64,000 nt of DNA from Helichrysum umbraculigerum (taxonomy: Eukaryota; Streptophyta; Magnoliopsida; Asterales; Asteraceae): the NCBI GenBank assembly GCA_949592205.1, contig CATIUR010000001.1, positions 216,882,250 to 216,946,249 of the forward strand, given 5' to 3'. A model generated the notes under the pieces. The model was not told where the DNA came from. It saw only the letters and a list, made by a program, of their open reading frames with translations, and searched no databases. Position numbers and translations under genes: made by a program. This document shows positions 33,881-46,557 of the stretch, piece after piece; position 1 is the stretch's first letter, and each line of letters starts with the position of its first letter.

Positions 33881-34168
33881 TGTAGTCCTTGTCTTGTAAT
33901 CTATCCTGTAATCTAGTAACTATCTACGCGTTACTCTATAATTCAGTCGGATGTAACAATTCCTGACGCCTCTTGTAATACATCCGTAGGGTGTAACCTT
34001 TGAACTCGTATTAGCTATCAAATATTTCTTGTTGTTCAACTCATATTAATTGCCATAATTCTTTTTCATATTGATGTTATGTATTACCACCTTTATACAA
34101 GTACATCTGAAATAAATACAATTTTCTTACAAAATCTCATGTATCTTCACTTCTTTTATTGAAGAATC

Positions 34169-35782
34169 ATGCCGCCAAAGACACGACCCTACACAGATGC
34201 TCAGATCACGTCACTCATAACCCAGGCTGTTACTGAAGCCTTGGCTCGGAATACCCCACCCAACTCCACAAGAAACAGCGATACCGCTGGAACCTCTGCC
34301 GTCAAACCTTGTTCTTACAAGGACTTTCAAAGCTGTAAACCCTCGAGTTTCAAGGGTTCTGAAGGAGCCATCGGACTGATCAGATGGTTCGAGAAAATGG
34401 AAACTGTTTTTCGTGTCAGTAAATGCGCGGAGAACGACAAAGTAAACTTCGCCACCTGCTCTCTTGAAGATGATGCCCACTCTTGGTGGAATTTATATAC
34501 CCAATCAGTGGGTGCTGACATTGCCTACCAACTCACTTGGGAGGAATTGAAGGCAAAACTCACTGCCAAATACTGCTCAGTCGCCAAACTCCAAAAGCTA
34601 GATGAGGAGTTTTGGAATTTGAAGGTTCAGGGTGGTGACATCGATGGTTATACCACCAGGTTTCAACAACTAGCTGCCCTCCGCCCAGCTATGGTAAGCA
34701 CTGAACCTGATAAAATCAGGAAGTACGCCCTTGGTCTCCCTGATTTTGTTCGGGGACACGTCATCTCTTCCAAACCAACCACCATTGACGGTGCAATCTC
34801 ATTGGCCCAAGACCTGATGTCTATGAGCCAAGATTCTGAACAACCCACTTCATCATCCCAAAACAACAAACGCAAGTGGTCTGACTACCACAACAACCAC
34901 TCCAACCAACAAAACAAGAAACCTGACACCATCAAAGCCTACAACACCACCACTGACATCATCCGGGGTTACACTGGGAGCAAACCATATTTTCCCAAGT
35001 GCAGCCGTCACCATGAGGGTTCTTGTGGTCCCTTTTGCAACAACTGCAAGAGTTACGGCCACCTCACCAAAGACTGTCGCTCTCCCGCCAACAACAATTC
35101 CAACAACAACACCAGACCACCCAAAGTATGCTTTGAGTGTGGGAAACCTGGGCATTTTAAGGACTCGTGCCCAAAACTGAAGAACAACAACAACAACAAC
35201 CGCAACAACAACAGTAACAACACCCGCAGCAGAGCTTTCGTCATCAAATCTGGGGACGCCCGCCAAGACCCGAATGTGGTCTCGGGTATGTTCCTCCTCA
35301 ACAACTTAACTGCTTCTGTTCTATTTGATACTGGTGCTGATAGAAGTTTTATCTCCGATGATTTTTGTCCATTACTTGACATCACTCCTGTTGCCTTAGA
35401 TGTTAACTACACTGTAGAACTAGCAAATGGAAAACTTGTAGAAACCACCAGTGTGATACTTAATTGCACTTTAAACCTGGCTGACGAAACCTTTTCGATC
35501 GACCTTATACCCATTGAAATTGGAAGTTTCGACGTCATCATTGGAATGGACTGGTTGTCCAAACACCGAGCTGAAATCATTTGTTACGATAAAATCGTCC
35601 GTATCCCACTCGCCGTTGGTGGAACCTTGATCATACAGGGGGAGACCGGTGGGACGGGACTCAATATAATCTCCTGCTTAAAAACCCAAAAATTTCTGAG
35701 AAAAGGGTTACCCTGCCATACTCGCACACATCACCGAGAAGAAGTCGGAGGAGAAGCGACTTGGGGATGTGCCAATTGTTAG
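34169..35782 (+). CDS. Gag and protease of the Tekay element
   Basis: 537 codons from ATG 34169 (MPPKTRPYTDAQITSLITQA). Gag-type domain at about 60-210, Asn/Gln-rich linker, two knuckles CNNCKSYGHLTKDC (289) and CFECGKPGHFKDSC (about 322), and aspartic protease with LFDTGADRSF (387). Gag packages the RNA; the protease cleaves the polyprotein. The frame leaves the conserved register near 35706-35712, just before the reverse transcriptase, by one extra base in a GGGTTACC context, and ends 70 bases later. In the intact relative gag and pol form a single frame, so this is probably a mutation. Confidence 0.92.
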   Translation: MPPKTRPYTDAQITSLITQAVTEALARNTPPNSTRNSDTAGTSAVKPCSYKDFQSCKPSSFKGSEGAIGLIRWFEKMETVFRVSKCAENDKVNFATCSLEDDAHSWWNLYTQSVGADIAYQLTWEELKAKLTAKYCSVAKLQKLDEEFWNLKVQGGDIDGYTTRFQQLAALRPAMVSTEPDKIRKYALGLPDFVRGHVISSKPTTIDGAISLAQDLMSMSQDSEQPTSSSQNNKRKWSDYHNNHSNQQNKKPDTIKAYNTTTDIIRGYTGSKPYFPKCSRHHEGSCGPFCNNCKSYGHLTKDCRSPANNNSNNNTRPPKVCFECGKPGHFKDSCPKLKNNNNNNRNNNSNNTRSRAFVIKSGDARQDPNVVSGMFLLNNLTASVLFDTGADRSFISDDFCPLLDITPVALDVNYTVELANGKLVETTSVILNCTLNLADETFSIDLIPIEIGSFDVIIGMDWLSKHRAEIICYDKIVRIPLAVGGTLIIQGETGGTGLNIISCLKTQKFLRKGLPCHTRTHHREEVGGEATWGCANC

Positions 35783-38618
35783 AGACTTTCCCGAAGTCTT
35801 TCCAGAAGAACTACCTGGTCTACCTCCGCTTAGACAGGTTGAGTTCTCAATCGATCTCGTGCCGGGTGCCGCACCGGTGGCCCGCGCACCATACCGTTTA
35901 GCCCCATCCGAACTTCAGGAGTTGTCCTCTCAGTTACAGGAACTTCTGGATCGAGGATTCATTAGACCGAGTTCGTCACCTTGGGGAGCTCCGGTCTTAT
36001 TTGTTAAAAAGAAGGACGGTTCATTCCGAATGTGCATCGACTACCGAGAGTTGAACAAATTGACCGTCAAGAACCGTTATCCACTTCCTCGCATTGATGA
36101 TCTATTCGACCAACTTCAGGGTTCAAGTTTCTACTCAAAAATCGACCTGCGATCAGGCTATCATCAGTTACGAGTTCGCGACGCCGATATTCCAAAAACT
36201 GCTTTCAGAACTCGTTACGGGCACTACGAATTTCAAGTGATGCCCTTTGGTTTAACTAACGCACCGGCTGTATTCATGGACCTCATGAACCGGGTGTGCA
36301 AACCTTACCTCGATAAGTTTGTTATTGTCTTTATCGATGACATACTCATTTACTCGCGCAACGAGCAAGAACATGCGCAACACCTTAAGACCATTCTGGA
36401 ACTACTTAGACACGAGGAGCTTTACGCTAAATTCTCTAAGTGTGAGTTCTGGATTCAAACCGTTCAATTTCTTGGTCACGTGATCGACAGTCAGGGAATT
36501 CACGTTGACCCATCAAAGATCGAGGCTATCAAAGACTGGCAAGCACCCACCTCTGCAACTGAAGTACGACAATTCTTGGGTCTTGCTGGGTACTATCGGC
36601 GATTTATCGAAAATTTCTCCAAAATAGCTCAACCACTCACGGTACTGACTCAGAAGGACAAAAGGTTCGATTGGACCGATAAACAAGAATCAGCGTTCCA
36701 ACTTCTGAAACAAAAGCTTTGCAGTGCTCCAAATCTATCCTTACCCGAAGGCACCGATGACTTCGTGGTATATTGCGATGCTTCTCACCAAGGTCTCGGT
36801 TGCGTGTTAATGCAACGAGATAAAGTCATTGCTTACGCCTCACGACAGCTGAAAATTCACGAAAAGAACTACACCACTCATGATCTCGAGCTTGGAGCTG
36901 TCGTTTTTGCTCTCAAAATCTGGAGACATTATCTCTACGGCACTAAGTGCACCATCTTTACCGACCACAAAAGTCTCCAACATATATTCGATCAGAAGGA
37001 TCTCAATATGAGGCAACGTCGATGGGTCGAGTTGCTTACCGATTACGATTGCGAGATCAAGTACCATCCAGGGAAGGCTAATGTTGTAGCCGATGCCCTC
37101 AGCCGAAAGGAACGACCAAAACCACTTCGAGTCCGAGCCCTCAGTATGACCATCCATAACGATCTTACTATTCAAATTCATACCGCTCAGATCGAAGCCC
37201 TGAAATCTGAACACATCAAAAATGAATCCTTACGGGGTATTGACAAACAATTCGAAATCAGACCTAACGGTATTAGGTGCTTCTCAAACCGAATCTGGTT
37301 GCCTAGTTTTGGGAACCTCCGAGACTTGGTGATGGACGAGGCTCACAAGTCTAAATATTCTATTCATCCGGGATCCGATAAGATGTACCACGGCATCAAG
37401 GAATTTTACTGGTGGCCGAACATGAAAGCCGAAATCGCCACTTATGTCAGCAAGTGTCTTACTTGCTCGAAGGTCAAAACCGAACATCAGAAACCTCCTG
37501 GTTTACTCCAACAACCTGAAATCCCTGAATGGAAATGGGATCAAATTGCCATGGATTTCATAACCAAACTACCCAAGTCGTCGAACGGTTGCGATACCAT
37601 TTGGGTGATCGTTGACCGCCTCACCAAATCTGCTCATTTCCTGGCAATCAAGGAAAGCGATAAAATGGAACGCCTTACACAGATCTACATCAAGGAAATC
37701 GTTTCTCATCACGGTGTTCCAGTCTCAATCATCTCTGACAGAGATGCCCGTTTCACTTCTCACTTTTGGCAATCACTTCAGAAAGCTATGGGTACCCGTC
37801 TCGATATGAGTACCGCGTACCATCCTCAAACCGATGGCCAAAGTGAACGAACCATTCAGACCTTGGAATATATGCTACGCGCCTGCGTAGTTGATTTCGG
37901 TACAAACTGGGAAAAACATCTACCGTTGTGCGAATTCTCGTACAATAACAGCTATCACGCCAGCATTAAGGCTGCACCTTTTGAGGCACTGTACGGTCGT
38001 AAGTGCCGATCACCGATCTGTTGGACTGAGGTGGGAGATAGTCAACTCACTGGTCCTGAACTCATTCACGCCACCACTGAGAAAATTGTGGAAATCCAAA
38101 ACAGACTCAAAGCAGCACGTGATCGTCAGAAAAGTTATGCTGACGTGAGACGCAAACCACTCGAGTTCCAAGTTGGGGATCGAGTTCTTTTAAAAGTATC
38201 GCCTTGGAAAGGCGTCATCCGTTTTGGCAAACGCGGGAAGTTAAATCCCAGGTACATCGGGCCTTTTGAGATCCTCGAACGGATTGGCCCCGTAGCTTAT
38301 CGATTGCAGCTGCCATCCGAACTCAGCAGCGTGCACCCCACTTTTCATATCTCAAATTTGAAGAAGTGTCTGTCTGATGAGACACTTATTATTCCACTAG
38401 ATGAAATTCGTGTTGACGATAAACTATACTTCCTTGAGGAACCCGCTGAAATTTTGAACCGTGAGGTCAAACAACTGAAACAAAATCGTATTCCCATCGT
38501 CAAGGTCAGATGGAATTCGCGGCGTGGTCCGGAATTCACCTGGGAACGGGAAGACCAAATGCGACTCAAATATCCTCAACTTTTCACTGATTCTACATCG
38601 AACACGACCTCGAGCTAA
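35769..38618 (+). CDS. Reverse transcriptase, RNase H, integrase and chromodomain of the Tekay element
   Basis: 949 codons in the +1 frame relative to gag; the first codon listed is GTG, so it is a frame continuation rather than a real start. It contains reverse transcriptase with FVIVFIDDILIYS (about 187), RNase H with YCDASHQGLG (334), integrase with HHCC finger (524-567), D (595), D (656) and E (691), GPY/F-like module and a C-terminal chromodomain with FTWEREDQ (890-940). All key residues are present. The protein could be made only by frameshifting or if supplied in trans by another copy. Confidence 0.93.
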   Translation: MPIVRDFPEVFPEELPGLPPLRQVEFSIDLVPGAAPVARAPYRLAPSELQELSSQLQELLDRGFIRPSSSPWGAPVLFVKKKDGSFRMCIDYRELNKLTVKNRYPLPRIDDLFDQLQGSSFYSKIDLRSGYHQLRVRDADIPKTAFRTRYGHYEFQVMPFGLTNAPAVFMDLMNRVCKPYLDKFVIVFIDDILIYSRNEQEHAQHLKTILELLRHEELYAKFSKCEFWIQTVQFLGHVIDSQGIHVDPSKIEAIKDWQAPTSATEVRQFLGLAGYYRRFIENFSKIAQPLTVLTQKDKRFDWTDKQESAFQLLKQKLCSAPNLSLPEGTDDFVVYCDASHQGLGCVLMQRDKVIAYASRQLKIHEKNYTTHDLELGAVVFALKIWRHYLYGTKCTIFTDHKSLQHIFDQKDLNMRQRRWVELLTDYDCEIKYHPGKANVVADALSRKERPKPLRVRALSMTIHNDLTIQIHTAQIEALKSEHIKNESLRGIDKQFEIRPNGIRCFSNRIWLPSFGNLRDLVMDEAHKSKYSIHPGSDKMYHGIKEFYWWPNMKAEIATYVSKCLTCSKVKTEHQKPPGLLQQPEIPEWKWDQIAMDFITKLPKSSNGCDTIWVIVDRLTKSAHFLAIKESDKMERLTQIYIKEIVSHHGVPVSIISDRDARFTSHFWQSLQKAMGTRLDMSTAYHPQTDGQSERTIQTLEYMLRACVVDFGTNWEKHLPLCEFSYNNSYHASIKAAPFEALYGRKCRSPICWTEVGDSQLTGPELIHATTEKIVEIQNRLKAARDRQKSYADVRRKPLEFQVGDRVLLKVSPWKGVIRFGKRGKLNPRYIGPFEILERIGPVAYRLQLPSELSSVHPTFHISNLKKCLSDETLIIPLDEIRVDDKLYFLEEPAEILNREVKQLKQNRIPIVKVRWNSRRGPEFTWEREDQMRLKYPQLFTDSTSNTTSS

Positions 38619-38642
38619 ATTTCGGGACGAAATTCTTCTAAC

Positions 38643-38652
38643 AGGGGGAGAA
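38643..38652 (+). other. Polypurine tract
   Basis: AGGGGGAGAA directly before the 3' LTR. Confidence 0.9.
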
Positions 38653-41103
38653 TGTAACACCCGCCAAATTAGGACTAGTAATTAGTGCCTAATCATATGT
38701 TAATACATGTAATTAGTTCCTTGTTAGGCTAATTAATGTATCGAATTATATATATTGTTGAATATATACGAATATGCGATTTGGTTAAATCGTACGCAAT
38801 TTAAATCGAATGTATTTCGATTCAATTTAATACGAACGTTGGTGACCAATCTTATTAAATAACGCTTTTATGTCAAAAATATTATTATAATAATATTTCG
38901 TATTCATTTTGTATCGTACAAACTGAACCTACACAATTTAAAAGCTTTAAAACGCGCAAATTAAATAAACAAATTTACAACCTATAACTCAAATATAAAT
39001 GACTAATAAAATATTTAAATAAAATATCGCGTAATAATTTGTATTTTGAAACGTACTTTTAATATTTAAAATAATTATTTACGATTAAACGACGGAGCAA
39101 ACGAACACCGCACGGAGCGGGAACGCGGGGCGAAAATGGGAGGATAACCTCCCATTCCCCACCTCTCTTTCTCATTATTTCTCTTTCTTTCTCTCTTTCC
39201 TCTCTTTTTCTCTCTTTCACTCCAACCACCACCATCACCCAAAAAACTTCACAAAATCGCAAAATAAACGTACTAAACGGCCTTGGATCATACTACTCTT
39301 TTGGAAGAAAACGACCACCGCATCACGATCTATCATCCCATCTTTTCGGATTTCTCATCCGACACTTTGTAAGTTTCCGACAAATCCCGAAATCTCTCGT
39401 TTTTAAGTGTTTTCACTTTCTAGTAGTTTGTAACAACTTATAATGTCCCTATATGGGTTGGGTAAAAGAATCGGACCAAACTATGGCCGGAAAACTCGTT
39501 TTTGGCTCAAAAACCCGTCAACAGCTTTAAGTGTCGCAACGAAGCATGCAGTATAGCGTCACTTCGTGCGTCACTTAAGTGACGCATTGAGTGTCGCTAA
39601 AAGCCCAAATTTTGCGTCACTTGCCTAAGTGCCGCATAAAACCCTCTTTTTCCGTCACTACCTAAGTGACGCATTTTCAGTACCCGTCACTAATGACCGA
39701 CACTTATAGCGTCACTTGCCTAAGTGACGCCTACCATCAAACCTGATTTCACCCGTCACTCACCTTAGTGACTCATGACCTTTATACCGACACTTACAAC
39801 CGACACTTCCTCAAGTGTCGCACTCTATGCGTCACTTGCACAAGTGACGCTATTATTCAGAATCAGTCATTTCATGCGACACTTCCTAAGTGTCGCCTAA
39901 ACCCATGAGTGTCGCTTTAAGTGACGCATAAAACAGAATATTTACAACTTAAATTTCACTAAGTGTCGAACTTTTACAACCTCAAATCTTTATACGATAC
40001 GACTTATAAAACACTTTGGGACACTTTTGTAAGTGCAAAACATCGATAACTTGATAATAATACTTGAAGTTATTATTTCAAACTCGTCACCAACGGGTCG
40101 TACACTTTTCAAACACTTAAACATATCAACCAAATAGTGGATATTTGGACATTATAGTTGGACGAACAACTGCAGGGGTGATCTTTTAAGATACCCAATC
40201 ATATTTATAACCATCGCGTGTCGTGGACACCCTCAGGTTACAAGTCTTTGGACTTCATTTCGGCTAATCAACTTACGTTTGTTTAAACGCATTCAGGCTC
40301 AGGTGAGTCTCATAGCCCCTCTTTTTACTGTTTTACTCAGGGGTGTGATATACTGCTCAAACTTTTAACATGTGAACGCAAGTACCAACTTTTCATATAC
40401 TACATGAGTTTTTCGAAACTAATCATTTAAAGTCCTCCGTCAGCATAGTTGTTAATACGTTGTAGCGTGAATATTAGTATATGGTACCATATAGGATTGA
40501 CCCTCCTCGTTCGGGTTAGCAAGCACTAACCGGGTAAACGGACGTACTAATATTTGGGAAGACGAATGTGGATTAGGCATTCGTGGAGGCAACCTCGCCC
40601 GGAATTCTCTATAGGGGACCCGGCCCTCGAGTTAAGCTCAACTATGTGCTCATGGCTGTATACACGATGATTATCATTTAATTGCTGGATGCAATTCATT
40701 ATTTAATTGCTGGATGCAATTCACTATTTAAATCTTGCGGTTCATACGATATTACTTGATTTCAAACCTGTGAGCTCACCAGCTTTATAGCTGACCTTTT
40801 AGCATATATCGCAGGTACCCAGCAGTAGGATGTTTCTGCTTCAGGATTTAGCTCGAGTCAGCATACAGACGATTGAGATTTTCTTGCATTAGTATATTTT
40901 GTATAAGTACTTATGTACTGAAATCTCATTTTATTTAACTCGAGCTATGTAAAGCTTTAAATGTTGTAAACATTTCAGTTATCAATATATATTTTGTAAA
41001 AACGACGCATATAGAGTCGTTTGCTATTTATCTTTGTGCTTTGTTATTGATTAGTAACACCCAAATCAAGCTTCCGCAAATCATTAAATTTGGGGGTGTT
41101 ACA
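38653..41103 (+). repeat. 3' LTR of the Tekay element
   Basis: 2451 bp and almost identical to 30611-33061, including the motif array (about 39530-39930). Confidence 0.96.
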
Positions 41104-44100
41104 ATCTGCAAGTTATATTCACCTGTAAAACTTTGTACATGTAACCTTTTGGGCCATCAGAGAAATATTAAAAGATACATGGGCATGATCTATCTTTTAC
41201 AAATTACACAATTTACAATCAGGATATTAGCAAAACCCACCCATTTTCCCATCATGTAATAAAGTTAAACTATGCTAAAATAAATTTATAAACAACTTCT
41301 AAGTGGCCTATAGTCTCTCCACAGTAGGGAAAAAGAGCACAACCAAATCGCTACAGATGAAATTATTTGTAAACCCCTAATTATATCCAACTGTTTATGT
41401 ACATGCAATAATACATAATAAAAAAAAAAATCAAATAAATAGGTCAGGAATACACATTTTTTTTAGAAAATGGCAATATTTCATCTATGTTACTCCATGA
41501 ATATGTACATCAAACAGATAACTATATAAATTGTAGTCATATTGATGTACCCGCTAACTAAAAAGTACATACATTTAACCCATCACAATTACTCTCTTAC
41601 TTAAGTATGATCTAAACCTCTTCGTTATATTTTTGGCTTTGTTTTCACCTTTAATTAACCATCTCGCTTGTATGTACCTATGATCAATTGTGTCAAAGAC
41701 CACTCCAATAGTGTATATGGCTTATTCTCCCTCTGTTACAACAGACTCCCCACTATGTGACACCTATTTCACATTGTTGTTCATTGATACACATTAAACC
41801 AGAAATCTTAAACATTAAGATGCTATACATGATGGGAAAAACTAAACAAATCGTCAATTACTTCAGCATGTCTAATACATATATTTAACAATGGGAGAAT
41901 ATGCGTAAAGAATGAATTCTAAAGAACAAAACCAATTGGTGTTCTAGTTAGATGAAATTTCCATCACTAAAAATCATATTCAATCTTAGCAAATGTTATT
42001 ATTTAAGTAACAAAAAAAGTCTCTAAAATTTATTATCTAAGAGACTTAGGTGTCAAAATGGGCCGAGGGGGAAGGTTCTACTGCAAAAAGAAGCCAAGGT
42101 GAATATTCACCTAAGCAATTTAGATGTCAAAATGGGCAGAGAGAAAACGGACCAGACCTGTACTGCTTCAGTATGCCTATCACGAATGCAAATACTTGTA
42201 CAAAACCTACCTCAATCCCTTCAACTTTGCAAATATCTGCAATAAAAGGAAAATGAAATAAAACCATTATCATGCTCCTTTTTTATTTATCAGAATGCAC
42301 GATCATAATCTAGAAAGAAGAATATGTTGCTTACTTCAAAAACACTCTTAAAACAACCAATTTTGTACCAATCTTACAAAGTAATTACAACTTACACCCA
42401 TTGTGCAGAAAGATACAAAAGAAAAAAGTCCCCTTGCAAACACCTCCATTGTGCAGCTTTACGCATAGCTTTAAACTCCAACTACAAAGACAAGGCCACA
42501 AATTAGGAGTTTAGACCAAGTAACTACCAGATAGATATGTACCTTAAATCTATCATCTTCCTCCTCATCAATCTTGTCATCCATTGCTTTTCGCTATAAC
42601 AGAACACATAAATAATAAGACTAAGAGTGACTGATTAAAATCACTAACTCCATAAGTATTAAAAATATAATATTCATCACCACAAGAAGAAAGCACCAAC
42701 ACAAACCTCAGCAATTATACATTGTCATACATTTCGAAGTAAAAGAAACTACATGAAAACATATGTAATTACTTAATATTAGCCATCATATCCCCTTCTT
42801 ATAAATATACATATAAAAATAACAACCCGTTTATGTCAATTACCAAGAAGAATAAGCCATTTAAACAGTAGCATAAGCTGCTGCATTTACTTATACAGCA
42901 CCAAATACACAAACCACATATAATATAAACAAAAGCAGATAAAAGTATTTTAAATGACATCTTTAGCTTTTCAAAATTGTGTATCTCATAAATTGATGTA
43001 TCTAAAAACTAAGATACCAAAACATATAGTTAGATTTAGATCAAACCATTACTCGAGTTATCTGGTCACAAAAAAAATTTAAAGCTCACCCAATAATCGA
43101 CACGAGTAACCCATATAAGGAAATCAACCGACACCGAATACTAAGCCCGATATGCAATTAAAAAGAACCGTTCAGCCCAGTACTTAACTGGGTCCGGTGG
43201 GTTATTCGTAACCATGTAATATATGACCATGAACGTTGTTTCAAGATAACTTTCAAAACTTACATTATTCAGAAAATGATAGACATTGATTTTAGATTAA
43301 CCTGGATTTTCATGGGCTGTGCTTTGCACACCCTAAAAAACTACCTAATCTGTATATAAGGAACTTGTTGCAAACCATTAACAAATAAGAAATTGCAATA
43401 TTACATGAGTTACAATACCATCATCGCTACCACCATCAGTTCTTGCATTGTCATCCCCATGTTTGCTGCCATATCGTACCTTATATTGCCTTTTGAGTTG
43501 ACGCACTTTTGGTCTAATAGATTAGATATACTTGATATATATAAAAAGAAGGGTGATTCATGAAAAGACGGGCATGACTACTTAGTTTAAACAATGTAAA
43601 TGTTATTGAATAGATAGACAACCACAACTTATAAAGTCTAAAATCTAAACTCATTATTTAACGCATCAACTGTTTATTTATTTAGTGGACATGAAAAATG
43701 TTTCCGGGTCAGCCCGTACTTAAACATGACCTACTTCAGCCCCAAACAATTTTGACCCGTTATCAAACCTGTCCGAACCTCCCATCATGCCACTATAACA
43801 TATTTACTAAATATGTTACGAAAGCTTAATATAAATGAGGCACCTCAAAAGGCATCCACCGATATGCTCCAGTTTCTGCTGCCATGACACAAGTCTGAGC
43901 CTTCATTCTTACAACACCAAAATCGGCCACCTTAATGACATGTATAGGAAACACATAATAGCAAAAGCTGCACAATGGCCTTGATTTAAAGCAAAAGCTT
44001 TATCTCAGTCTTTTGAATTCGGTCTATGCTTTCTCCTACATCATAATAGCATAATGATACATGTTAGAATTAGTTTTTTAATTCTTTGAAGATAAATATA

Positions 44101-44901
44101 ATTATTGGATAAATAAAAAAGGAAAGAGATATAAGAACAGAATTCTCGAATAATACATTCAATATTGTTTGCAGCTGATTAAATTTCTCTGCAAGTTTCG
44201 GAAAGTGAATTAAAGATTAAGAAATGAAACCTAAAGTATGATTGGAAGGTTTATATAAATGTACTCGAGAATGAAGAGATAGATGTCAATTGTTGCATGT
44301 TTTCTTCGAGCGGCTCTTTCTTATGTTCTAGAGGTGAAGCGGATGATATAGTTGGTGGCTGCAACCTGTTTCTGTAATCACTCAGAGACTTCGAACTACT
44401 GGCACACAAGTGAAAATAGCAAAAATCAAAAAAGTTGATTCATATACATTTTATACAGCAATTATACCATCACCTCATAAATTAATCCTTAAAACAACTT
44501 AGGATAATTGCCATTTACGACCAGGTGTATTGCTTCCAACAGCTGAAGGATGGATGCACAGGCATTTCCATTACGCAAGACGTATAAAGAGTTGGAATAT
44601 TAATACTTTCAAAGACAGTAAAAGGTCAGAACTTTACAAAACTAATTGATAGCAATAATTAGAATCATGTACCTTCTAATTACTAAAGGGGACAAGGGGT
44701 TGCTAACGGTTGCTTATTTTCCTCATTTGTAACCGGCTGCACCAAAATCATTATAAATTGAGTTCAGCATGTTTGGTTACAAAAAACAATTTACACCATA
44801 ATCCGCACCCAAAAACACAGCAGTTCAACAATCAACTATGGTTGATTTCAAAGATTATGGAGTAACCTTAAACGAATTACTCGTGACGTTTCCCCAATTG
44901 T
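41104..44901. other. Helitron body between two retroelements
   Basis: AT-rich, intron-like sequence. Besides the kinase exon at 43842-43936, small minus-strand exon-like frames occur near 42540-42590 (MDDKIDEEEDDRFK), 43410-43505 (RQYKVRYGSKHGDDNAR) and 44290-44400 (SLSDYRNRLQPPTISSA). I cannot assign these; their order suggests remnants of one or more captured host genes. Confidence 0.35.
43842..43936 (-). pseudogene. Raf-like MAPKKK kinase-domain fragment
   Basis: The minus strand reads VIKVADFGVVRMKAQTCVM followed by AAETGAYRWMPFE. The DFG motif, the spacing and TAETGTYRWMAPE-like tail identify the activation segment of plant Raf-like (STY-type) kinases. The Ala of the APE motif region is missing (WMPFE instead of WMAPE), and no other kinase subdomain is near. 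It is a captured single exon, not a working kinase. Confidence 0.65.
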
Positions 44902-45404
44902 ATCCTTGATGTGACGCAAAAAGTCATGTTTTTAAGTATGATATTCCACACTTTTTGGACACATCTTTAGTGAAAACATTCCAAAACAATCTTTATTTAC
45001 TAAAATTCACTAAAGTGCTCCAAATATAGGCGTTGCTACAAAAATCACTAAAATCGTTCAAATAACGAGCAAAACAGAGCGAATAAACAACAACCAATTC
45101 TCACACCCTCATTTACCTTATGTTAAGCACATTCTAACCTTATGGTATGTTGTAATAGGTAAAAACGAGACGGTAGAATCAAGAATCATGCAAATTGGGT
45201 GAAGAACGGAAGAGATACGGCTTCTACAGATCGTTAAAAGGCATTCCAAACATGCTTAAGCTACACACATCCAATTTCTATTAGATTGGTACCATTAGAA
45301 GCGTAACGGAATTACGAAGTCGTGAGTGAAAGAATCGGGTCAAACGGACGTGTAACGAAGGAGATATGGCCGTTTTAAGCAACGTAGAAAAGCCGAAACA
45401 CCAC

Positions 45405-45453
45405 GTATACGGCCTTGGCAAGCCGTATACGGCCCCCTATACCCCATATACGG
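45405..45453. repeat. GTATACGG motifs upstream of the LTR TATA box
   Basis: Copies at 45405, 45425 and (as ATATACGG) 45446, spacing 20 and 21 bp, about 170-220 bp before the TATA box. The central copy is the perfect palindrome CCGTATACGG. Confidence 0.8.
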
Positions 45454-45622
45454 TTTTTGGTGGTCTAGGGGTGGCTTGGTTGGCTTCCTTCATGCTTGGT
45501 TTGCTTGTACGATGCGTTTCGGTGCTTGTACGTATCAATTCCTTTGGCTCCAAGTTTGGCTTCAACTTTGGCTCCAAGATTGGCTCCATGGCTCATTACT
45601 TTGGCTCCAAGTTGATCTTCAC

Positions 45623-45632
45623 CTATAAATAG
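45623..45632 (+). promoter_or_regulatory. TATA box of the Athila-like LTR
   Basis: CTATAAATAG, conserved in the related LTR at 59455-59464; a CT-rich leader follows. Confidence 0.75.
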
Positions 45633-46557
45633 ATGGCCTCCTCCACCATTTCATTCACACCTCACACCTTTCATCATTCACTTTCTCTCTCACACTCTTT
45701 CTTTCTCTACTTTCTCTCTCTAGCACTACTCTTAGGAGTTAGAGGAGAATTGTTCTTGTAGTTAGTTCCTCTCTCTAGTTTCTCTCTCTAGCACTACTCT
45801 TAGGAGTTAGAGGAGAACTAGAGAGAGATTATTTATGTAGTTAATTAGTAGAAGCTAGCATTGTAATACTTGAATATTGTACGAAGAAATACAAGTTGTT
45901 ATTCTGCTCGCAATTCGTATCGGTATTATCTATCCTTTCTATTATTAATTTGTCATATTATTCTTGTTTGATGTATGTGATTTATTAATATTAGAAATGT
46001 TTATTGTTATGCATTGTGAGTAGTGTGCTTGTATGTTTGTCATGATTTAAATAGTAGTGATGATGTTACTGCAAATATATGATATTGGGATAATATCATT
46101 ATGAAACAACGGAGGTAACGTTATACGGCTTTCATTTGTATAGCGCCGGAAACATCACGAATGTGTGGAGTACGGAACGTGGAAGCTATGAAAGTCGTGG
46201 GCACAATCCGTTGGGAAATAATGTCCCGATTATTATATAATTGGGAGTTGTTATACTTTGTTATCTGTCTAAACTTATCCTGAATATAGATCTAGTGTCT
46301 CTTACCCTTTCCAGACTTTCACGTGACTGTTGCCCTTAGGATAGGACTTTGCAAACCCTAATACTACGTAAATACAGTTATCTCCAGTTACAGTATGAAG
46401 CTATGAACTTTCCATAAAACGGCACAGTACTTCGTATAGCGTTGGAAACACCACTAGTGGAGTACAAATACGTGGAAGCTAAGGAAATGCCGTAGGACTG
46501 TTTCATCGTGGATTACCTAGAAGTGACCCTTCTAGAACTCGGGTCTAGGAATTAAAG

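Larger units (their letters stand above)
30611..41103 (+). mobile_element. Complete young Tekay-type chromovirus with disabled frames
   Basis: A 10493-bp element with two LTRs of exactly 2451 bp, TG...CA ends, a tRNA-Met primer site, polypurine tract and 5-bp duplication ATCTG (30606-30610 and 41104-41108). The LTRs differ at two sites that I could find (31217/39259 and 33035/41077), so it is recent. Coding capacity is nevertheless damaged: a stop inside a leader ORF and a one-base shift between protease and reverse transcriptase. It lies inside a candidate Helitron. Confidence 0.96.

Noticed and set aside
34211..35385. Long minus-strand frames opposite gag
   Set aside because: Shadows of the Asn-rich gag coding strand, with no motifs or starts of their own.
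36840..37214. Minus-strand frame opposite RNase H/integrase
   Set aside because: A shadow of pol; no start context or similarity.
43305..43335. Hairpin GGGCTGTGC-TTT-GCACACCC as a Helitron 3' end
   Set aside because: The sequence after the hairpin lacks CTRR at the right distance (CCAGG instead).
43842..43936. A working Raf-like kinase gene
   Set aside because: Only the activation-segment exon is visible, with a damaged APE motif, inside a candidate Helitron.
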